Assembly (NCBI RefSeq): GCF_000252955.1
Contig: NC_014228.1
Coordinates: forward strand, 3,015,232-3,079,231
Length of the DNA: 64,000 bases
Origin: Xenorhabdus nematophila ATCC 19061
Lineage (GTDB): Bacteria; Pseudomonadota; Gammaproteobacteria; Enterobacterales; Enterobacteriaceae
Direction: 5' to 3'
Both the position numbers and the translations under genes were made by a program. The notes under the pieces are model-generated. The model made no database searches. It had not been told where the DNA came from and saw nothing but the letters and a program-made list of their open reading frames with translations. Shown piece by piece: positions 18,523 through 27,024 of this stretch. Each line of letters opens with the position of its first letter. Position 1 is the first letter of the stretch.

Positions 18523-18540
18523 TGTGTGGGGGCTGGCACA
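18523..18540 (-). promoter_or_regulatory. Ogr box upstream of FI
   Basis: The minus strand reads TGTGCCAGCCCCCACACA, a TGT-N12-ACA site. It shares TGTGCCAGCCC with the boxes at 24511 and 30484, and it lies upstream of FI where P2 has the PF promoter. Confidence 0.85.
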
Positions 18541-18777
18541 AAGTAAATGGTAGCTTTGATGTTTTCCTTAAAATCAGTATTGTTCTGATTTGGAAAAACA
18601 TATTACAAACAAAATAATAACCATTTAAAATAAAAAAATAATATCTCTATCACAGTTCTCACACTCCCTAATGGAACATTAAATAAAGCAATCTATTTTT
18701 TATACTTAAATAATGCACGGTTACAGCATCAAACACATTATAACCGCTCTTTTCTTGACTAAATCTAAAAAATAATC

Positions 18778-19470
18778 ATGACACTAAATAAAAAATTGCT
18801 TTCTAATATTATTGAATGGGATGTTAATAACTGGAGTAAATGTTTATCCTTTTGGCCAAAAAATAGCTCTTTGCCATTAGATGATAGCCATGTACTAGAG
18901 TTAGGTAGCAGGCATGGTGGGTTATCTCTGTGGGCTGCATTAAACGGTGCAAAAGTGATATGTTCTGACCTCTCTGGACCAACTCAGGCGGCTATAAAAA
19001 AACACAGTTCTTATAATGTTTCTAATGTCATTGAATATGAATCAATTGACGCATTAACAATTCCCTATAAAAACAAGTTTGATATTGTTATTTCTAAATC
19101 TGTCATTGGGGGGATAGGTAGAAATAATAACATTAAAAACCAGAGGCTAATGATTGAAGAAGTATTTAATTCACTAAAAGACGGTGGGGAATATTGGTTT
19201 ATTGAAAACCTGATAGCTTCTCCTATTCACAGAATGACAAGGAATACCCTTACTGGTTGGGGAAATACTTGGCGATATATATCCATTGATGAAAGCAAAG
19301 ATTTTTTTCGCGATTTTTCTTCCTTTAATTATAAAACCTTTGGTTTCTTATCGTGTTTCGGACCCAACGAACTATCGAGAAAAATATTTAGTTACTTTGA
19401 TGAGTATTTATTTAATCACATTACGCCAAATCACTGGCATTATATTATTGTTGGAGTGGCAAAAAAATAA
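18778..19470 (+). CDS. class I SAM-dependent methyltransferase (prophage cargo)
   Basis: 230 residues. The Rossmann SAM-binding motif is HVLELGSRHGGLSLW (about residues 38-52), followed by KVICSDLS (acidic strand-2 end) and FDIVISKSVIGGIGR (motif IV area). The substrate cannot be read from sequence. The C-terminal half (GNTWRYISIDESKDFF, PNHWHYIIVGVAKK) resembles small-molecule or lipid methyltransferases more than DNA methylases. It is far more AT-rich than the flanking tail genes and transcribed against them. It occupies the slot between FI and G where P2 carries fun(Z), so it is probably an acquired lysogenic-conversion gene. Confidence 0.82.
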   Translation: MTLNKKLLSNIIEWDVNNWSKCLSFWPKNSSLPLDDSHVLELGSRHGGLSLWAALNGAKVICSDLSGPTQAAIKKHSSYNVSNVIEYESIDALTIPYKNKFDIVISKSVIGGIGRNNNIKNQRLMIEEVFNSLKDGGEYWFIENLIASPIHRMTRNTLTGWGNTWRYISIDESKDFFRDFSSFNYKTFGFLSCFGPNELSRKIFSYFDEYLFNHITPNHWHYIIVGVAKK

Positions 19471-19654
19471 GCTTACTGGCGGATTTATCTGTGTTACGGG
19501 ATAACTGTGTACCGACATCAAAAATACAGGCTGTTGAAATTCATCAATGTGTCCTACAGGAACGAGAATAGTTGGATTTAAAGAATAAAAAATGCTTTCT
19601 GATGAACCGTTCAATAGTGAATTATAGTAATCAGGGGCTAATGTGCCCCTCTAT

Positions 19655-20188
19655 TTACTTTGGTTGTTTTGGCCATGCGATATCAGGGACAAGCGAACAA
19701 TCAACCCGGCTGAGCCGTATCCGGTATTTACGCCATGCCATTAAGCTGGCCTGCTCTTCTTCCATGGCCATCCCTAACTCAATGGCATCCTGACAGATCG
19801 CAATCTTTTCGGTGGCCGCCCGTAATAACTGCCGTTTTTCATCTTCTGCCCGCTGGATGTCATACACCTGTTGGGCGGCAAGATCCGTTACCCAGTCTTT
19901 CCCATCCCAGTTATCGAACAGGGTTTGCGGCACTAAATCCGTATACCCCTCCGGCATGATGACCTCCTCACACCGAAGGGACTGTCGCGTGGTGGTGCTG
20001 TAAACGATTTTCCCCCGGTGATCCGGCAGCAACTCCCATTGACCGTCAATCAGGCAAGGCCAGTAACCGTTGCGTGTCTGGGGGGCCGTTCTGATGGCAT
20101 TATCCGGTGGATAAGAGCCGGGTGAGGCCTCCGTGATAAACGTGAACGGGCGATGGGATTGGGTTTCATCAAAATAATAATTCTTCAT
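19655..20188 (-). CDS. G: tail fibre assembly chaperone
   Basis: 177 residues of the phage tail fibre assembly (gpG/Tfa) family, which folds the tail fibre. It starts MKNYYFDETQSHRPFTF and has the helical C-terminus with ATEKIAICQDAIELGMAMEE and LMAWRKYRIRLSRVD, the best conserved part of Tfa proteins. It lies 4 bp after H. A GC hairpin AGGGGC-N6-GCCCCT (about 19634-19649) follows the stop and may end the V-G transcript. Confidence 0.92.
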   Translation of the reverse strand: MKNYYFDETQSHRPFTFITEASPGSYPPDNAIRTAPQTRNGYWPCLIDGQWELLPDHRGKIVYSTTTRQSLRCEEVIMPEGYTDLVPQTLFDNWDGKDWVTDLAAQQVYDIQRAEDEKRQLLRAATEKIAICQDAIELGMAMEEEQASLMAWRKYRIRLSRVDCSLVPDIAWPKQPK

Positions 20189-20192
20189 TTTC

Positions 20193-21962
20193 TTATACTC
20201 CTAGAAAGATAGCCGGGGTCATACCAATATGCATGGGGGCGGTCTCTACACCGCCGGTCACCCCCTCCGTTCGGCTGTTTCCCGGATAACGGGCCGCCGT
20301 CGCGCGAAACCACGCCACTGCCGCATTCTCGCCATAGTTAACAATCCGTCCACTGTCGATACTGCTGACCACCTCGGGATGCGAATGGGCACGGAAAGTG
20401 TCTGGGACAATCTGGCCGGTGGTAGTTGACGGACGCAGGAATAGCCCCCGGCCACCCGAATAAAAATTCGGCAGGTTAATCGCGTTGTTGTCCACGCTGA
20501 TCCTGAAATCCGATTTATAGCTGCCCGACAGCTGCGTGAGTGCTTTGCCAAGTACCGAGTGTATCGGGTGCTTATCGCCATTACAGTGATACCAGCCTGA
20601 GGGTAATTCATGCGGGCGGAACGGGAATAATCGAATTTCCCCATAAATCTGATAACGCTGGTCAAAATTGGCATAATCAGCAGGAATAACCTGCGTGTTA
20701 AAATGAAAAACATCGGTAATTTTTAACGTTGTGTCTGTTGTATCATTTTTAAAATATAAAGGCCCATCGCCCGCCCGGCCACAGAAAAACTGACGTTCTC
20801 CCCGGAGATCAAACCCGGCGATATAAGGAATATCGGACTTAACCGTCATACCGGGTGCCGTGACAACGCCATTAAACTGGAAGTCATCGGTAATTTTTAA
20901 CATGGCTCCGGTGGTGTCATTTTTTAAATATAATGGCCCATCGCCCGCCCGGCCACAGAAAAACTGACGTTCTCCCCGGAGATCAAACCCGGCGATATAA
21001 GGAATATCGGACTTAACCGTCATACCGGGTGCCGTGACAACGCCATTAAACTGGAAGTCATCGGTAATTTTTAACATGGCTCCGGTGGTGTCATTTTTTA
21101 AATATAATGGCCCATCGCCCGCCCGGCCACAGAAAAACTGACGTTCCCCACGAAGATCAAATCCGGCCAGATAGGGCACGGCGGCTTCAAGAGTCAGCCG
21201 CTGACAAATGACGTCCCCCGAAATTTTACCACCAGTTTGAGGATAAGCGCCCACATTGCTCATAAACGCTATTTTATCTGGAATGTCTGCTCCGTTTCGG
21301 GCTTTCTCAAGACGGCCGTTCGCGTTGTCGTTGGCGGCATTCGCCAAATCATACGCAGACTTAACGGCTTTGGGGGTGGCAGAGTGTGTTTCGCTGTTGC
21401 TATCTACCGCACTACTCAGGATCACAAAGCCTTTTTCTTTCAATGTGGCATCGGGGTGGCGGCGGCTTTTCTCATGCTCGACCATCGCCTTTTTGACTAA
21501 GGCATCCGCATATTCACGGGTGGCCAGCACCACCGACGGATCAATTTTCAAGGTGACAGCATCAGTATGGCTGACAATCAGCACCATGCGAAGGGTCTGG
21601 GTGCGCCCCGACCCTTCCTGTAACTGCGGTTTGTAGGTTTCGGCGCAGTTGCCGACGGCAATTAAAATGCCGTCCTTATCGAACAGGCCGATTTCCCGTA
21701 TCCACCAACCGCCTTCACTTTCGGGTATCACCTGTTCGGCGATAATCTGATGGGTATTCTTGGGGTCAACACTCAGCACGTTGATGGCAGCACGGCGGCG
21801 CTCGTTCACCAGTTTGGTTTGTGCTGTGTCCGGTGTGGGCAATGTCCCGCCACCATCCCCGATCGCCATATGGGTAATGTCCAGCTTCGTGCCCAGTGCG
21901 GCAGCATTGGCCAGTTTGTCCGCCCCCAACCGGGTGAGCAGGGCAAAGTATTTTGTCGTCAT
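20193..21962 (-). CDS. H: tail fibre protein with three 58-residue repeats
   Basis: 589 residues. The N-terminus (MTTKYFALLTRLGADKLANA to about residue 150) is the P2 gpH-type baseplate attachment domain. A linker with phage tail-fibre repeat features follows. Residues 262-435 consist of three tandem 58-residue units starting (V/I)PY(L/I)AGFDLRGERQFFCG. Two are nearly identical in DNA and the last is diverged at its end. The C-terminus (GEIRLFPFRPHELPSGWYHC, NLPNFYSGGRGLF, HSHPEVV) is a tail collar domain. The tip should bind the host surface, with G as its chaperone. Confidence 0.93.
   Translation of the reverse strand: MTTKYFALLTRLGADKLANAAALGTKLDITHMAIGDGGGTLPTPDTAQTKLVNERRRAAINVLSVDPKNTHQIIAEQVIPESEGGWWIREIGLFDKDGILIAVGNCAETYKPQLQEGSGRTQTLRMVLIVSHTDAVTLKIDPSVVLATREYADALVKKAMVEHEKSRRHPDATLKEKGFVILSSAVDSNSETHSATPKAVKSAYDLANAANDNANGRLEKARNGADIPDKIAFMSNVGAYPQTGGKISGDVICQRLTLEAAVPYLAGFDLRGERQFFCGRAGDGPLYLKNDTTGAMLKITDDFQFNGVVTAPGMTVKSDIPYIAGFDLRGERQFFCGRAGDGPLYLKNDTTGAMLKITDDFQFNGVVTAPGMTVKSDIPYIAGFDLRGERQFFCGRAGDGPLYFKNDTTDTTLKITDVFHFNTQVIPADYANFDQRYQIYGEIRLFPFRPHELPSGWYHCNGDKHPIHSVLGKALTQLSGSYKSDFRISVDNNAINLPNFYSGGRGLFLRPSTTTGQIVPDTFRAHSHPEVVSSIDSGRIVNYGENAAVAWFRATAARYPGNSRTEGVTGGVETAPMHIGMTPAIFLGV
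20658..21179 (-). repeat. three tandem 174-bp repeats in the tail fibre gene
   Basis: The motif TCGCCCGCCCGG starts at 20767, 20941 and 21115, an exact period of 174 bp (58 codons). The middle units are almost base-for-base identical, and the downstream unit diverges in its last third. Near-identity indicates recent duplication, and copy number may vary. Confidence 0.92.
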
Positions 21963-22567
21963 GCGTTAATCCTCATCTCATCAATCACATGGATACCGGC
22001 GCCGACGACGTCCGCGCCGGTCACGATGATTTCTTGCGGTAAATAGGGGTAAACGGTCAGCACATCCCCGTCATAACTGGTGACAGCACAATAGGTGGTA
22101 CCGCCGGTTTCCAGTTGAATGGACAGGCCTGTCAGGTGGCGAGACGCAGGTTTGGCATCAAAAATCAATCGCTCCAGCTCAAAGTAGGTGGCTTCGGTGA
22201 TCCCTGTATCCATCACGCCGATATCCAGCCGGAAGGTGCCGGGCGGGTCTTGGTTCTGCCACCATTCCGTCACCCGGATCAGATAACCGAACGGCTCAAC
22301 CACACGGCGGATAGCGCCAATGGTGCCTTTGTGCTTGTGCACAAACATTGCCACCTTGATGGCTTCACGCTTGGTGCTTTCCGACCAGTCCACGTCCCAG
22401 CGGTCAACCGACCACGCCCACGCCAGATAGGGCAGCAAAAGCACCGGACAGCGATCCGGATGCCACAATTCACGCAGGGGGACGGGAATATCGGCAAGGC
22501 AGGCCAGCGCTTGTGCAGCAGCCACTTCCAGCGGCGATGAGCCGGCCGGCAACAGATGATTATTCAT
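21959..22567 (-). CDS. I: baseplate protein gpI
   Basis: 202 residues against about 176 in P2 I, a wedge component of the baseplate. It has LLPAGSSPLEVAAAQALACL near the start and the conserved ELWHPDRCPVLLLPYLAWAW and SVDRWDVDW. It overlaps J by 8 bp and H by 4 bp, which implies translational coupling. Confidence 0.94.
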   Translation of the reverse strand: MNNHLLPAGSSPLEVAAAQALACLADIPVPLRELWHPDRCPVLLLPYLAWAWSVDRWDVDWSESTKREAIKVAMFVHKHKGTIGAIRRVVEPFGYLIRVTEWWQNQDPPGTFRLDIGVMDTGITEATYFELERLIFDAKPASRHLTGLSIQLETGGTTYCAVTSYDGDVLTVYPYLPQEIIVTGADVVGAGIHVIDEMRINA

Positions 22568-23468
22568 CCGAACCCCCCATGATAACCTGCGCCTGCGTGC
22601 AGAAGCTGGCCTGTGTTTTGTCCAGTATCATGTCCCTGGCGGGATTCTTCAGATCAACCCGCTGGACACCGGGCACATGCAGCGCGGCAAAAATGGCACT
22701 GCGCACGATATCGCGCCCGATGCGGTGCTGGGCGGCGGTGTAACGTGCCAGCCGTTCTTTAGCGTCCTGCAATATCGGTTCATACTCCGGCGTTGGGTAG
22801 AGGTACAACACTGCATCAATCTCATATTCCACTATCCTGGCAGACTGCACGGTCAGTCTATCCGCCACGGGGCGCACATCCTCATCATTCAGCGCACGGC
22901 TCACTGTCTTAATCAGTTCGTCACCGGCGGCGCCGTTCCCGTCACGGGATAAAATACTGACCGTGACACAGGCGGGGGCTGGGCTGATGACCGAGGCATC
23001 GGCCACCCGGCCGTCGGCACTGCGGGCATAATATTCATAGGACGCAATCGGCCCCGCGACACTCAGGCCCTCAAATGCCTGCGGGATGCGTACCCGAAAA
23101 TCGGCATCCGTTTCCAGTACTGCCGGTACGGGCGGCACGGCCTGATTATCCGCTGGTTGCAACACCAGCCGGCTGACGTTGTTGTTCGCGCCCAATTGGT
23201 CGAGATCGGCACCCTGGGCAAAGGCGACCATGGCCGCCCGCGCAGCTTCATTGATGCGCTGGCGTAACAGCAGTTCGCGGTAAGCATTCTCCTGCAACAG
23301 CTTGGTAATGGGTTCGGATTCCAGTGCCAGCGTGCGGCTGAGGGCGTCACGCTGCTCTGGCGGTGTCAGGGCAACCAGTGCCGCTTTGCGCTCGGCAAAC
23401 AGGGCTTCAAAGTCCAATGGTTCGATGACATCCGGCGGCGGCAACTGGCTTAAGTCAATCGTCGGCAT
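22560..23468 (-). CDS. J: baseplate assembly protein gpJ
   Basis: 302 residues, the same length as P2 J. It begins MPTIDLSQLPPPDVIEPLDFE and keeps ELLLRQRINEAARAAMVAFA and ARSADGRVADASVISPAPA. It is a baseplate wedge protein of the Mu gp47/J family and lies 4 bp after W. Confidence 0.95.
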   Translation of the reverse strand: MPTIDLSQLPPPDVIEPLDFEALFAERKAALVALTPPEQRDALSRTLALESEPITKLLQENAYRELLLRQRINEAARAAMVAFAQGADLDQLGANNNVSRLVLQPADNQAVPPVPAVLETDADFRVRIPQAFEGLSVAGPIASYEYYARSADGRVADASVISPAPACVTVSILSRDGNGAAGDELIKTVSRALNDEDVRPVADRLTVQSARIVEYEIDAVLYLYPTPEYEPILQDAKERLARYTAAQHRIGRDIVRSAIFAALHVPGVQRVDLKNPARDMILDKTQASFCTQAQVIMGGSDE

Positions 23469-23472
23469 CGTG

Positions 23473-23814
23473 TCACCTCACGGGGACGGAAAAGGCGATC
23501 GGATCGCGGGCGGGCTGGTAATAGCCGCGAATATCCAGCAGGGTTTGCCCGGCTGCACCCGGCGTTACAGTAATAGCGGTCAGGGTCAGGCGGGGTTCCC
23601 ATTGCTGGAGCGCGGTATAACAGGCCGCCATCAGTTGTAAGTTCAAAGCAGGGTTTTGTGGGGCGTCGATCAGTTCAGACAGTAATGAACCGTAATGGCG
23701 GCGGGCTAAACGGCTGCCAACCGGGGTCAATAAAATATCACTGACTGACTGGCGGATATGGTCAATATCGGTCAGTGGCTGGCCAGTCTGGCGGTTCATG
23801 CCCAGATATCTCAT
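23473..23814 (-). CDS. W: baseplate protein gpW (gp25-like lysozyme fold)
   Basis: 113 residues against about 115 in P2 W. The gp25-family signature includes IRQSVSDILLTPVGSRLARRHYG and an AACYTALQQWEPRL segment. Its ATG overlaps the V stop by 4 bp (ATGA). Confidence 0.95.
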   Translation of the reverse strand: MRYLGMNRQTGQPLTDIDHIRQSVSDILLTPVGSRLARRHYGSLLSELIDAPQNPALNLQLMAACYTALQQWEPRLTLTAITVTPGAAGQTLLDIRGYYQPARDPIAFSVPVR

Positions 23815-24464
23815 GAGACGGGGCCTCCGGTGGTGCTGTCCCCGCTGCGCACTCCGCTATGGCGGTGACGGTCAAGGACGACGCCGTTCGAACTGAACTG
23901 GCCGCCGGTGTGGGTGACATTGCCCTGCATCGTGCCACCTTGTTTCACCTCCAGACTGCCGGTGGTCAGGTGATGGGTGCAGATAACGGTCGGTGTATCC
24001 AGCGTGATTTGCTGGCTGGCGGTGCAGGTGATTTGTGGGGCGGTGACATGCACCGAGGCGGAAGCCGTCACGGTCGCCGTTTGAATGCCGCTCACGGTCA
24101 GGGCACCGGATTGCGGTTCATACTCCATCACCGCACCATCCGGGAAAGCCAGGTGTACCGCTTCGGGCGAAGCCGACGGCGCGGGGAAGGTATCGGAGAA
24201 AATCGCCGGCAGCACAAACGCGGTGGTCAGGTCGCCGCCGATGGCAAGCAGCAACACCTGTTCATCGACACTCGGCGCCCACCATGTACGGGCATGGCCG
24301 GCGCGGGCAGTGAGCCAGTGCAGCCAGTCGGTCTCTAATTGGCCAGTGGTGACCCGGCACACGCCCCTTGCAGTATCTACTTGGGTGATAGTGCCGATGC
24401 GGATCAGGTTGCGCAGCCGGCGCAACAGTTCCGTGGTTTGTGAGTGAGCGTATTGTATGTTCAT
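23811..24464 (-). CDS. V: baseplate spike protein gpV
   Basis: 217 residues. The N-terminal OB-fold contains the P2-like TDWLHWLTARAGHARTWWAP and EQVLLLAIGGDLTTAFVLP. The rest is a beta-helical spike (TVTASASVHVTAPQITC...) and the end HRHSGVRSGDSTTG contains the HxH found in iron-binding spike tips. P2 V is about 211 residues. It is the first gene of the V-W-J-I-H-G operon, with an Ogr box 47-64 bp upstream. Confidence 0.95.
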   Translation of the reverse strand: MNIQYAHSQTTELLRRLRNLIRIGTITQVDTARGVCRVTTGQLETDWLHWLTARAGHARTWWAPSVDEQVLLLAIGGDLTTAFVLPAIFSDTFPAPSASPEAVHLAFPDGAVMEYEPQSGALTVSGIQTATVTASASVHVTAPQITCTASQQITLDTPTVICTHHLTTGSLEVKQGGTMQGNVTHTGGQFSSNGVVLDRHRHSGVRSGDSTTGGPVS

Positions 24465-24510
24465 GCCGACAACATGGCACTGAATCGGCGGGTTAGCACG
24501 TCACTAGGCT

Positions 24511-24528
24511 TGTGCCAGCCCTGACACA
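24511..24528. promoter_or_regulatory. Ogr box upstream of V
   Basis: The plus strand reads TGTGCCAGCCCTGACACA (TGT-N12-ACA). It lies between S and V where P2 has PV. The element is nearly symmetrical, so orientation is not decisive. Confidence 0.85.
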
Positions 24529-24530
24529 GT

Positions 24531-25166
24531 TCAGCGGGTGAGGTGCGCTAAAATCTGTTCTTCGATATGTTGGATATCCTGCGTGGTCAGCCCCAGCAGG
24601 CGGCGAGCCGGATAGTGGACTTCAATATTTTTGCCGTGCATCCGTTCTTTTAAGCCGAACTGGTGAACACGTGCGACGGCCGCCGCCTTGGGGGCAAAGA
24701 AGATAACTGCTTCCCGATCAGTGGCAGACAGGCGCAGGTAACGGGCGGTGGCCAGCTTCTTGAACATGCGGGTTTTTGCACTGGTCTTGCGGGTAGTGAG
24801 GCGGTCGCTTTTCTTTTCCAGTATGCGCTGGATATCGTCGCGGTAGAACGTCCGTACCCCTTTGCGGTCGGCATCATAGCCGGTGATCACCTTGCCGTTT
24901 TTGCCCTTGCGGATTTGCCAGTTCTTCAGCGTGCGGGTTTCCCCGCGCCAGACAAACTTCATGCCGCGCTGGACGGTCAGCACCTTGGCCTTGCGCTGGG
25001 TATAGCGGCTGCCGTCAGGATTGCGCTGGGCGCGGATGCGCTGCATCTGGCTGCGGCGCAAGTCCCGCGCGATATCCCGTGACAGTTGCTTGCGGCTGGC
25101 TGGCGACAGTTGGGTCAGTAAGGCGGTCAGTGCAGTGTCCAGTGGTTGCAGCTCGTCATTGTCCAT
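24531..25166 (-). CDS. S: tail completion protein gpS
   Basis: 211 residues from the ATG at 25166. A GTG three codons upstream is also possible. It is the P2 S / Mu gpG-type virion morphogenesis family, acting at the head-proximal tail end. Recognisable segments are LSPASRKQLSRDIARDLRRS, RNPDGSRYTQRK and VHQFGLKERMHGKN. The start lies 2 bp after the R stop. Confidence 0.93.
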   Translation of the reverse strand: MDNDELQPLDTALTALLTQLSPASRKQLSRDIARDLRRSQMQRIRAQRNPDGSRYTQRKAKVLTVQRGMKFVWRGETRTLKNWQIRKGKNGKVITGYDADRKGVRTFYRDDIQRILEKKSDRLTTRKTSAKTRMFKKLATARYLRLSATDREAVIFFAPKAAAVARVHQFGLKERMHGKNIEVHYPARRLLGLTTQDIQHIEEQILAHLTR

Positions 25167-25168
25167 GC

Positions 25169-25585
25169 TCACCACCGGTCAAACGGGTTATCAGGTTCAG
25201 GGATGGCGGTCACGGTGCCGGTGCCGTCCTGCGTGGTGACCTGCACCCGCTCTGTCAGTTTCAGGTCAATGCTGATGTCGGCGGTGGTGTCATTAAGGAT
25301 ATTGACATCAAAGGTAAAGCCGCTGCGGCGGTTATCGGGATTGGCAAAGATATCCGGTTGGTGCTCACGCAGCCAATGGCCGACCACCGCCATTAAAATA
25401 TTCTGGTCACCCGGATAGGCTTCGATAATCAGGTTCAGGGTGTATTCGTACTCAAACGACAGGGACGGGGCCAGCGTGGCCAGCACCGCCCCGTCTTCGA
25501 CAAACAGGTGCAGGTATTCAGGATTGTCGCGCAGGAAGGGAATTTTCGTGTTCAGCTCAGTGCGCAATGATTGTGGTTTTTTCAT
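25169..25585 (-). CDS. R: tail completion protein gpR
   Basis: 138 residues against about 155 in P2 R. It begins MKKPQSLRTELNTKIPFLRD and keeps FEYEYTLNLIIEAYPGDQN and VVGHWLREHQPDIFANPD. With S it finishes the tail before it joins the head. Confidence 0.93.
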   Translation of the reverse strand: MKKPQSLRTELNTKIPFLRDNPEYLHLFVEDGAVLATLAPSLSFEYEYTLNLIIEAYPGDQNILMAVVGHWLREHQPDIFANPDNRRSGFTFDVNILNDTTADISIDLKLTERVQVTTQDGTGTVTAIPEPDNPFDRW

Positions 25586-25614
25586 GGTTCACCTGCCATT
25601 TAGGGAAGTATAGA

Positions 25615-25845
25615 ATGATTTTTACTTTAAAACTTAAAGGGCAATTTATGTTTTTAAATCCAAATGATTTTACCGGTAGAAGTGGCGGCCTTTTCCAAGA
25701 AGTCGATCCCGACGGTAATGAAATCTTTAATTTCGTGGTCGTGGGTGATAACAGGAAAATGCCCCAAACCATGAAACACGGACACCAATGGAAACCCGTT
25801 AACGTTCTTCCGGCCGGAGCACCTGTTAAATATTATGATGATTAG
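25615..25845 (+). CDS. small unknown gene inside the late operon (cargo)
   Basis: 76 residues from the ATG at 25615, which follows TAGGGAAG at good spacing; a second start at 25645 is possible. I do not recognise the product. It is a soluble, Gly/Asn/Pro-rich protein (LNPNDFTGRSGGLFQEVDPD, FVVVGDNRKMPQTM) ending PVKYYDD. It exactly fills the gap between R and the spanin gene and is read against both, with lower GC than its neighbours. This suggests a cargo gene with its own promoter. Confidence 0.6.
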   Translation: MIFTLKLKGQFMFLNPNDFTGRSGGLFQEVDPDGNEIFNFVVVGDNRKMPQTMKHGHQWKPVNVLPAGAPVKYYDD

Positions 25846-25857
25846 TCCCGGTAGGTT

Positions 25858-26313
25858 TCATTGACACTGACTCTTAATATATTCCTGCAATCCTAAAATC
25901 ATTTGTCCTGCGGTTGCTGCGCGTTCTCTGAGTAACCAATAATTTCTGACAGCGGCGTCAGTAGGTCGGGCGGTGGCTGCATTATCCACGCGGGCGGTGA
26001 CGGCGGGATCGCTGGCTGGACAGGTGGCTTTGATGTACACCCGTTCAGGATGAGCACGGGCAGCATTATGCAAAGTATCAATTTCAGATTTAGCATGGGC
26101 AAGCGCCTGTGTATGTTTGGTATCCAGTTCAGCCAGTCGGCTGATTTTTTCCTGCTGGCTGTGGTTAAGGGCGATTTGTGCCGTCAATGAATCTGATAGC
26201 CTGCCGTTTTCTTTCTTGAGCTTGTCGTTCTCCATAACGATAAGGAATACTGAAACAATAAGGAAACCCCAAAAGGCTACAGGCGCAATCGCGGCCAGCA
26301 TTTTTTTCATCAT
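25858..26313 (-). CDS. inner-membrane spanin (Rz-like)
   Basis: 151 residues with a single N-terminal membrane segment (IAPVAFWGFLIVSVFLIVM) and then a long periplasmic coiled coil (NDKLKKENGRLSDSLTAQ). It ends in a domain with one cysteine pair. This is the topology of i-spanins, which join the inner and outer membranes in the last lysis step. The ATG overlaps the endolysin stop by 4 bp. A separate outer-membrane partner is encoded inside it in another frame. Confidence 0.85.
   Translation of the reverse strand: MMKKMLAAIAPVAFWGFLIVSVFLIVMENDKLKKENGRLSDSLTAQIALNHSQQEKISRLAELDTKHTQALAHAKSEIDTLHNAARAHPERVYIKATCPASDPAVTARVDNAATARPTDAAVRNYWLLRERAATAGQMILGLQEYIKSQCQ
25899..26102 (-). CDS. outer-membrane spanin lipoprotein (Rz1-like), nested in Rz
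   Basis: 67 residues lying entirely inside the Rz-like gene in a different frame. It has a lipobox ending LILNGC and, after the cysteine, a short proline-rich chain (TSKPPVQPAIPPSPPAW), the signature of Rz1 o-spanins. The start could be either of two ATGs two codons apart. The nested arrangement matches lambda Rz/Rz1. Confidence 0.85.
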   Translation of the reverse strand: MPMLNLKLILCIMLPVLILNGCTSKPPVQPAIPPSPPAWIMQPPPDLLTPLSEIIGYSENAQQPQDK

Positions 26314-26705
26314 AGCAATTCAAACGCCCGCGTAATCACGGCATCGGAATAGGGTTGCTGGCCGTTCTCCATATAAATAATGGCTTTCACCAGCTTGCGC
26401 ATCGTGGGTTCGTTGTCCACATCAATCACCGCACTGCTGGCGAAGCTCACTTTTCCGCACACATAGGCAATGTAGCCTTCGGTGTCGTTTTCATTGGGCG
26501 GTGCCCAGCGGGCAATCATCTGACGGATCGTGTTATAGCCGTACATGCGCTCGTAATTGCGTAAAATTTTCAGCATGGCGCGAATGCCCCATTCCGGCGC
26601 GATAAACTGGCAAAAATCGGTGTCGGTCTGGGTGTCGCGTAAGCCCTGCCATTTATCCCCGTGGCGGATATTGCCCGGGTTGTGGTTACGGATGCCTTTA
26701 CTCAT
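26310..26705 (-). CDS. phage endolysin / muramidase-like protein
   Basis: 131 residues. The start SKGIRNHNPGNIRHGDKWQG and CQFIAPEWGIRAMLKIL match the family of phage structural-protein-P5-like lytic enzymes that cleave peptidoglycan glycan strands. It takes the position of P2 K between holin and spanins. No signal sequence is seen, so the holin must release it. It overlaps the holin stop by 8 bp. Confidence 0.85.
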   Translation of the reverse strand: MSKGIRNHNPGNIRHGDKWQGLRDTQTDTDFCQFIAPEWGIRAMLKILRNYERMYGYNTIRQMIARWAPPNENDTEGYIAYVCGKVSFASSAVIDVDNEPTMRKLVKAIIYMENGQQPYSDAVITRAFELL

Positions 26706-27021
26706 GCGGTTTATCTCCTAAACGTTTATTGATGGCGCGAACGGCAAATTCACGCAGCTTTTCCACGCCAATGAAACCGACCGCGCCGCCGAGTGCCGGT
26801 GAGACGCTGGCCGGAATGCCGAACAGTTCCAGCCCGCTGGCAATGCCCCATGACAGCGCCCCGCACAGCAGCGGCTCAACCCAGCGGTTGCGGCGTTCGA
26901 CCCCGTCATAAATCAGCCGGCCATAGCAAATCAGGATGGCCAGCAGCGAGCCGGAAATCTGCGGCCAGGAGTGTTTGAATCCGTTGAGCAGTTCCGCCCA
27001 GAGATCAGGTTGTTTGTCCAT
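26698..27021 (-). CDS. holin (lambda S-like)
   Basis: 107 residues with three hydrophobic stretches (ISGSLLAILICYGRLIYDG, LLCGALSWGIASGLELFG, ALGGAVGFIGVEKL) and a charged C-terminus. Sequence and topology resemble lambda-family class I holins more than P2 gpY, although it occupies the gpY position. It forms the inner-membrane lesion that times lysis. Confidence 0.85.
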   Translation of the reverse strand: MDKQPDLWAELLNGFKHSWPQISGSLLAILICYGRLIYDGVERRNRWVEPLLCGALSWGIASGLELFGIPASVSPALGGAVGFIGVEKLREFAVRAINKRLGDKPHE

Positions 27022-27024
27022 GTT

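Noticed and set aside
19408..19614. Possible remnant of a second tail fibre assembly gene
   Set aside because: The 68-codon frame has no recognisable fibre-assembly motif and lies largely antisense to the methyltransferase end.
20658..21179. CRISPR-like array
   Set aside because: The repeats are 174 bp, in frame, without spacers, and encode fibre modules.
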